Shown here one piece after another: positions 57,453 through 64,000 of a stretch of 64,000 bases of DNA (the stretch's first letter is position 1; every line of letters begins with the position of its first letter). Location of the stretch: contig CM043960.1 in NCBI GenBank assembly GCA_014529385.2, forward strand, positions 24,060,396 to 24,124,395, in the 5' to 3' direction. The position numbers and the translations under genes are program-made. The notes beneath the pieces were generated by a model. The model did not search any database and was not told where the DNA came from. It saw only the letters and a program-made list of their open reading frames with translations. The stretch comes from Adiantum capillus-veneris. Its lineage: Eukaryota; Streptophyta; Polypodiopsida; Polypodiales; Pteridaceae.

Positions 57453-58745
57453 CTATCCTTGCTCCTCTTGAGCCCTGACATTTTGTCTTGCACGTGTAGG
57501 TCCATCTTCTTGGAAGACAACTCTTCTAATCTCCTCAACCCTCTCTGGTTTAGAATGATATTTGGATTCATTAAAGTGAACATCATTGCTGCGGATAACC
57601 TTTCTGGATTCGGGATCCCAAAGTCTGTACCCCATCTCACCAGAATTACCATAGCCTAGAAAGATGCACTTTCTACTCTTTGGCTCAAGTTTGTTCCTAA
57701 ATTCCTTTGGAACGTGAGTATATGCCTCACAGCCAAAGACTCTGAGATGCTTGTATGAGGGCATTTTGCCTGACCATACTATCTCTGGCACTGAATCCTT
57801 CTGCAAAACCTTGCTAGGAGATCTATTTATAAGATGAACAGCTGTTGATACAGCTTCAGCCCAAAACCCATTTGGCAGCTGTGCATTAGACAACATACTT
57901 CTGACCTTCTCTTGTATGGTCCTATTCATCCTCTCATCAACACCATTTTGAGGAGGATTGTAAGGAGCAGTAAGTTCACGTTTTATACCTTTTGACTCAC
58001 AAAAGTCCTGAAAGGCCTTTGAAACATACTCTCCACCATTGTCAGTGCGTAAGCATTTAAGCTTCTTGCCACTCTGATTCTCCACAAGTGTCACATACGT
58101 TTTGAAAACACTAAACGCTTCATCCTTGTGCTTGAGAAAGTAAACCCATACTTTCCTCGAGTAATCATCTATAAATTTCATAAAGTAAGAAGCTCCCCCT
58201 AGAGATAGGTTAGGCATAGGTCCACACAAATCACTATGACCAAGTGCCAACTGTGTATCTCTTCTACTGCTTCTATGCTTATGTGGCTGCTGTGTTTGCT
58301 TACCATACAGACAATGTTCACAGAATTCAAAATCATTAAATGAAAAGCCAGGCAAATAACCAAAACGAGACAAGATTTCCATTCCCTTCTTGGACATATG
58401 TCCTAGCCGGCTATGCCACAAAGAAACGTTCGGCTGCTCGGTTACATTGATTACATTTTTAGAGAAATTTGATACATAAATCATGTAAAGTCCTCCAGAC
58501 TTTACTCCATGTGCTACTGTCATCGAACCCTTGGATATCTTCCACATGTTTTGTCCAAAAGTGGTGACGTAGCTAGCATCATCAAGTAAACCTGTGCCGA
58601 TCAAGCTCTTTGTAATTGCGGGAACATGTCTCACATTCTTCAGCGTGAAAGAAGAACCATTCTGAAACTTCAATTGAACATCTCCAACACCTAAGATCTC
58701 ACATGTCTGCACATTGCCTAGCCGAACATGATCTTTAGTGGTCAC
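57453..58745 (-). pseudogene. Copia integrase
   Basis: 430 codons. Pre-integrase His/Cys domain (LWHSRLGHMSKKGMEIL, then FCEHCLYGKQ), catalytic core with HSDLCGPM, RTDNGGEY and NPPQNGVDERMNRTI (D, D, E), and the C-terminal GCEAYTHVPKEFRNKLEPKS and CIFLGYG. It is preceded by the protease in the same frame with one TGA where related elements have Trp. Confidence 0.93.
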
Positions 58746-58757
58746 ATAAGAGTTAAA

Positions 58758-59127
58758 TCACTCCTTGTTTGGATACACATGAAGTGATACCCCTGAGTCT
58801 ATAATCCAGTCACTCAGTGCATTTCCATCAGATGCTGTAAGAAGAGCTGAGTCCATTGTATTCTTCAAGAAGTAGATGTCTCCTGACACTAGACTGTCAT
58901 CCTCTGCAACAGTGTTTGTCACGTTTATTTCTTGAATCTTCACTGAGGACTTGTTCTTCTCACCATGGTCTTCAGCTTTCTCTTTGCCTTTTTCTACTTT
59001 CCATTCTCTGCAGTCTCTTTTCATGTGACCCTTCTTGCCACAATGGTAGCATTCTATGTCACTCTTGCCTTTAGCACTATGGGACTTGCTACGAGACTGA
59101 TTCCTCTTTCCACCTTTGTACTTTTAA
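58758..59127 (-). pseudogene. Copia gag end and protease
   Basis: Zinc knuckle CYHCGKKGHMKRDC (CX2CX4HX4C) at about residues 17-30 of the open stretch, then a Lys/Glu-rich linker and the protease box WIIDSGVSLHVYPNKE. This departs from the usual DSGAS/T-H-M at two positions. Everything upstream of the knuckle region is lost. Confidence 0.85.
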
Positions 59128-59639
59128 CACCATTTTAGATAATTTGGGAAAATCCCGTTTCCCAAATTCTAAATGTGTATGCTAGGATTGTGTTATTTAA
59201 TGATTTTTAAGCTCTAGTTGCCTTTAATTTAGATAAATTATCATGATTGTATGAGTCTATTTTAATTTCTCTACTATAAAATTTAAGAATAAACCTCCAA
59301 TATAGTTTTTGGAAAGAGGATTTGTATGACATCAGTGCTTTTCAAAATTCAACAAATGCTTCTAGAAGTAGCTTCTCAAAAAATGAGGTGTCAAAAAAAC
59401 CAATATATTGATATGATTTTAAAGCAGCATATAGATTGATTACAGCAATTAAAAAAGATAATATGTAAAGGAAAATACTATTAAACACTCTTGTCATAAT
59501 TTGGTGACCTTAATCCATGTATAACAAAATACTTGGTCATGGTTTTGTAGCATGCTATCAAGTTTTAAATACACGATACTTTAAACAACATTCAACTAAT
59601 ATTTCACACTTAAAAAGTCAAAACAATACTATATAGTAT
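59128..59639. other. AT-rich sequence with a stem-loop at the copia boundary
   Basis: A perfect 11-bp inverted repeat with a 6-base loop (59141-59168) lies 14 bases beyond the copia truncation. No genes. Confidence 0.5.
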
Positions 59640-60275
59640 CCTATGGCTATAAGACCATGAGATGCCATCTATTGCACCTATGGCCTTAAGGCCATATGGT
59701 GCTGTTTGTAAACATGTCTATGACTTTAATATGTCTCTTTATGACCTCAAGGCCATAGGGATAGGATTGTTAGCTGGTCCCAACGTATAAAGAGATCCAG
59801 TCCTTCAAAGCCATATGGGACTTTATTTATGTGCCACCCTATGTCCCTAAGGCTGTAGGTTGTCTTAGGGCCACAAGATGTTGTTTATGCTAATAAGAAA
59901 CCCTTCTATGCTCTATGTTGGCACTCTATGTCCCAAGGCGCACAAGGTGTGCCTCGTATGCTAGTTAGAAACCCTTTATTCTATATGTTGTCACCATATG
60001 GCCTTAGACCATAGGGTGCCCTCTGTGCTAGTAAGAACTCCTTTATACTCTGTGTTTGCACCCTATGGACCTAGGGCCACAAGGTACCCTCTATGCTAGT
60101 AAGAAATCCTCTACGCTCAATATTGAGACCATGTGGCCCCAAAGCCATAGGATATCCTCTATGGTAGTGAGAAAAACCCTCTATGATCTATGTTCACAAA
60201 CAATTAAAAAATCTAAACAATACTATAGAGTATCCTATGGCCCTAAGACCATAAGATGTCATCTATTGCACCTAT
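59640..60275. repeat. Minisatellite of about 75 bp with CTATGGCCTTAAGGCCATAG-type palindrome
   Basis: Four to six degenerate units of the form 'CTATGCTAGTAAGAAACCC...CCCTATGGCCYYAAGGCCATAGGGT'. Single copies of the palindrome recur near 61810-61930 and 63935. No ORF. Confidence 0.8.
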
Positions 60276-60982
60276 AATTCCATTTGGTATTTTATTTAAC
60301 TATACAAAGTTAGATGAGGCTCTTACTTAGATAAACTATCATAATTCTAACTTTCAAATTATTTCTTAACATAAAACTACAATATAAAAACTCCTAATAT
60401 AAGTTTGTGCCAAAGAATCAATATTAAGATGAAGATTTTGTACATCAAGTACATGCTTTAAAACTTCACTCAAAGGTTTTAGAGATGGTGTCTCAAAAAA
60501 AGGAGGTGTTTAAAAACACCATTTGATGTGAATAATACGAATTGTATACATTGATTATGTCAAAATAGTATAAAGTATAAACATAAAGATTACCACCAAC
60601 TTGACAGTTTCATAAAAATGATGGTCTTTATCGCATGTACAATAAAGTACTAACTAGAAAGAGTATGATATCTCCAAGATTGAGGGTGTTCAAAAAACAC
60701 CGTTTTGTAACACTACCAAATGTCAAGAACATTCTGATTGTTTGGATCACTTAATAAAGACAATTAATAAGAAGAAAAAGTTAACAATACCATAGAAGCA
60801 TCAAACAATGAAACCAAAGAACTTGAATGAGAGAAGTCTCCTGACAATAGGATGCACTTCATTAAAAAAACAGTTTAAAGATGTTTCAAGATATCCCACA
60901 ACATTCCATCAAGTTTAAATTTTGAAAAGTACACATTGCCAAATACTTGGTAGATGGTATTTAGAATACTTAACTAGTACAC
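60276..60982. other. AT-rich, no feature seen
   Basis: Lies downstream of the first FCP1-like gene. No repeat or gene recognised. Confidence 0.4.
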
Positions 60983-61761
60983 TTAAAATGGCCTCCTTCT
61001 CTTGAGATTTTGAGTCCTTTGAGACATATAACATTGCATTACATAGTGAGTCTCAGGATTAGGATGGAACATTACAAAATTTCTTATGGTATATACTCTC
61101 TTGTCTTTAGCATACAACCATCCACATAACCATGGAACAATTTCATCTTTTAAAAAACTTTGAAGCAATTGAGTAGGTTGGTTCCAAAACTTTGGAAAAA
61201 TCATATAAGTTCCTTGCATATTCCACATCACTCGATATGGACTATCATCAAATATTATAGTGTTGCCCCCATCTAAATAATCAAATAGCTTCCATATGGT
61301 CGAAAGATTTTTGTGATAGGCTCTTTTGTAACCGATCATGAAAGTTGAATTTTGGCAGCACCGGTTATCCATAATCATCTTGAATTTGTGACTTTGTGTA
61401 GGAAAACAGGTCTTGATTATGTGTTGAGCTTTTTGTAAACGATGACAGCTCCAAATCCAAACCTCAAAGAACTCAAAGCAAAATCTTAAGAAATACTCTG
61501 CGTCTGGACGCACCGCATACACCTCATTGTTATCTTCTACAATGCACATGTACTTGGTCCAAGTTTGCCTTGATTGAAGTTCAAATGTTGCAAGAAGCAC
61601 ACCCTCTAAATCCAAGATAAGCGTTCTTTTGTCCTGTTTGAAAGATGTTGGTAGATAATGAAACCATTGCTCTTGGTTTGAATGTGATATTTGATGTAAT
61701 ATGAAAGGGAGCTCCTCTATTTTGTGATAATCTAATAGCAAAACATTTTTTCTTAGAAGCT
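60983..61761 (-). CDS. FCP1/NIF-domain (HAD-like) phosphatase-like protein, terminal exon
   Basis: The ATG frame is 252 codons. Domain order fits the NLI-interacting-factor/FCP1 homology family: motif I RTLILDLEGVLL (residues 39-50; nucleophile Asp kept, second acidic position is Glu where active FCP1-type enzymes have Asp); motif II RFCFEFFEVWIWSC (86-99); motif III TIIFDDSPYRVMWN (161-174) and IFPKFW. The C-terminus is basic. A TTTCAG splice acceptor on the minus strand just upstream (about 61762) suggests this is the last exon of a longer gene. Active enzymes of the family dephosphorylate Ser residues, for example on the RNA polymerase II tail. Activity of this one is uncertain because of the DxE motif. 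Confidence 0.7.
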
Positions 61762-61762
61762 C

Positions 61763-62229
61763 TGAAATGATTAAAAAAGAAAAGTTAATATAGATATCTT
61801 AAGTGTGTTGAAGACCTTAGGGACATAGGGTGCTAATTTGTGGTTACACTTAGTAAGTCCTATGCAAGAACACATGCCAAACTATGACCCTATGGCCTTA
61901 GATTCATAGGGTGTTAAGACCATAAAGTGAAATTTCCCCAAGGTTATAGAGCAAGATTTGACCTTATGAGCATGTATATTGTCCTTGATGGCACAATGAA
62001 CTCAAATTTCAAAGCAAACAACATAAAAGCTTTTTAAAAAACGAGCATTTGGCACATGAAACTCAGAAGTTACTTATAGTATTGAACGACAATTTAAAAA
62101 ACTATTCATCATTTACATCTTCATATATCTTGAAACCCTAAGCACTCTAACAAAGTCTCTGAGTACATAAAGATCTTTGTAAATAACAAAATGTTACAAA
62201 ACATTGCTCCATCATTTCTTGATATAGGG
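61763..62229. other. Intergenic or intronic sequence
   Basis: Contains two stray copies of the CTATGGCC-type palindromic repeat (about 61810 and 61895). It may be an intron of the first FCP1-like gene or the spacer between the two. Confidence 0.4.
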
Positions 62230-63613
62230 CTATTTGAGATCATACTGAATTTTTAGATGCTTTATATAATTCCTGGCTTCATGTACTTTGATCACAGGCT
62301 CCTTGTATCCCAATTTTTGGGCAAGCATGATTGCTTCTGTACCTTTCAAGGCTGATAATGATTTGATATTCTTTAAGACCCTTACTTTTTCTTGATCACG
62401 TGCTGAAAGTTTCTTGTCTTGACTTCGAGTGGACATTCCACTAGTGCTAGATGTTGTAACTTTCTCATCGTGAAGAGGACGAGAAACTTCTGGTAGCCTT
62501 CCCGTGGAGTAGGTTTTTCCTAGAAAAATTAGATTTCTCTCCTCCCACTCTGCAACAACCTTGTGTATACGGTTATAAAGCTCATGACCTTGAGCAATGG
62601 GTGCTTGTCCATATAAATGAGACCCTATAACTGTGCGAATGTCATTAACATGATTGAGAGCTTTGATATATGGTAGCAGCTCCCCAAGGAGGATATTATC
62701 CTCCTCATCATCAACATTAAATGATGGTGGAAAAATACAATTCACTGCAGGATTCACACATCCCTTTAATGGTTCATCATCTACAAGAAGCAATCTTCTT
62801 GCATCAAGCCCAAATTTTCATGATGCAATAGCCAACGGTTTGAAAAGTGCTTCTACTCCTAGATTATCTAAGCGAGTGATCCTTGATTCTACGCATGGTT
62901 GACATTGGCTTTGCCCCCAGATTATAAAGAATGGAAATTTTTCTTTCACTTCTTTTTCTAAAATCTTGATGATGTCCATAACATGCATGTCATTAGCAGC
63001 TGACCATATCCCTACATTGAAATTGCTAAATAGAGCCTTTAAAAACTCAATGCATCCTGGACGAAGAACAATATGCTCATGTCCAAACTTTAAGCTCTTC
63101 ATTTTCTTGGACTTTTGCCAGCATCTCCTCAGGAATAATCCACACAAGCTCACTATTATAGTCAGCATTGGTTTGTTGGTGGATGAAAGGTCTGACTCAC
63201 CATGCACTTCGATTTCCAAATCCTGGGGTGCTAAAATATTTGTGTTGGATTCTCCTTCTGGCGTTGCACATGTTCTAGAACTTCCATTGCCTTCTACTTC
63301 CATTGTGATGTCATGCAATCCAATTCCCAACTCTTGGGCTACTAGAATATTTTCATTGGATTCTTCTTCTTCCCTTGCACATGTTCTGGAACTTTCACTG
63401 TCTTCTTCCATTGGATTACTCTTTAAATTTATCTCCAGTCGTTGTAGCAGTCGACCTTCAAAGACTTGTAGATTCTTGTCATCTTTGTCAGAAACTATTT
63501 GGTTGACATGGAGATTGATAGAATCTTTCTCAGTAGGGTCAATGGCATTAGCATCCTCTATACCAACAATCTTGAGTAAAACTTTGTCAGCCGCAATATC
63601 TTGTTGAAGGACT
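62230..63613 (-). pseudogene. Second FCP1/NIF-like gene, catalytic motif lost and in-frame stop
   Basis: Two open pieces in the same frame, 62818-63613 and 62230-62817, are separated only by a TGA at 62818-62820. The first piece has an acidic N-terminus with two copies of an SSRTCA...ESNxNILxxQ(E/D)L(G/E)I motif (residues 80-140), then the FCP1 domain: LTIIVSLCGLFL at motif I, where the DxD-type pair is replaced by S and C, and FNVGIWSAANDMHVMDII (motif II). The second piece has LLVDDEPLKGCVNPAVNCIF (motif III) and a Lys-rich helical tail. A minus-strand acceptor (AAACTTGCAG) at about 63614 suggests an upstream exon. The product cannot be an active HAD phosphatase. It is a pseudogene, or a non-catalytic relative if the TGA is an error or lies in a small intron. 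Confidence 0.65.
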
Positions 63614-64000
63614 GCAAGTTTAAAGAACACCTAATTTTAGATTCCAAAGTATCTACATTTTGATAACTCTTTTTTGTTACACTCTTAGAAAAAACTAATC
63701 GCAAATAGAAAATTTACTAACTGACAACACATCTACAATGAATTTATTTTTATGTTCCTTATTGTCTAGAGATTTCTAATCTTTATCTAGCTACATTAGT
63801 TCTTTGTCCATGATGGTGGCGCCTAGAAGTATACTTGGAAAAACATTTATGCCTTTAAGCTCTAAAGCAGAAGTCTCATTTTCTATTTCCATGATCTTCT
63901 TGCATTGGACGATTTACTTGACTAAGTTTCTTATGGCCTTCAGGCCATACTATTCTCTTTGTAGATATCTCTATGACTTTAAGATAATCCAAATTATGTC
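63614..64000. other. Upstream sequence of the second FCP1-like gene
   Basis: Probably intron or an upstream exon; no clear reading frame. One CTTATGGCCTTCAGGCCATAC copy of the palindromic repeat lies at about 63930-63950. Confidence 0.4.

Larger units (their letters stand above)
55471..59127 (-). mobile_element. 5'-truncated Ty1/copia element
   Basis: Minus-strand order: gag zinc knuckle, protease, integrase, RT, RNase H, polypurine tract, 3' LTR. The 5' LTR, PBS and most of gag are missing; sequence similarity stops at about 59127. Pol is broken only by two in-frame stops (near 58755 and 57447). The integrase-before-RT order is diagnostic for copia. Confidence 0.92.

Overview
This window looks like repeat-dominated nuclear DNA from a land plant. 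The support is plant-type Ty3/gypsy elements (non-chromoviral, primed by a tRNA-Asp-like sequence), a Ty1/copia element, a CACTA transposon, very abundant CT/GT microsatellites and two genes of the FCP1/NIF phosphatase-like family. The density of long dinucleotide tracts makes me think of a large fern-type genome, but that is a guess. Host-type coding sequence is confined to about 61-63.6 kb, plus possibly an unassigned exon near 4.5-4.9 kb.

The main structure is a nest of transposons from about 7.4 to 47.2 kb. The oldest layer (element C, minus strand) is a decayed Ty3/gypsy element now in three blocks: 7439-8073, 31893-35739 and 43106-47198. A CACTA element (8074-31892, 3-bp duplication CCT) splits its reverse transcriptase; removing the CACTA element and one CCT restores the reading frame apart from one stop codon. 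The CACTA element carries a plus-strand Tat-type gypsy element (element B) with two RNase H domains. Element B's gag is split by a 13.3-kb gypsy element on the minus strand (element A, 8275-21535, 5-bp duplication TGCAG). C was also hit in gag by a three-LTR, two-gag array (35745-43105, duplication GTTGT) of the same family as A.

Element A is the most unusual object. Downstream of its integrase, and in the same frame apart from one stop codon, lies a second retropepsin-like domain with a DTGA motif and an LGRTWM motif, followed by W-x-P-K repeats. After that come a polypurine tract, a TATA box and a small acidic ORF. The first, normally placed protease has a DGGAG motif. Members D and E of the array have lost pol. 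E keeps an uninterrupted 923-codon gag frame, while A's gag is broken.

Region by region: 1-3.69 kb is an element with about 361-bp terminal inverted repeats and no recognisable gene. 3.7-7.4 kb is microsatellite and decayed repeat sequence. 7.4-47.2 kb is the nest. 47.2-55.4 kb is retroelement leader or LTR remnants, microsatellites, short duplications and tRNA-like repeats. 55.47-59.13 kb is a 5'-truncated copia element whose pol is interrupted by two stop codons. 59.6-60.3 kb is a palindrome-bearing minisatellite. 61.0-63.6 kb holds two minus-strand FCP1/NIF-like genes; one keeps a DxE-type nucleophile motif, and the other has lost the catalytic aspartates and has an in-frame stop.
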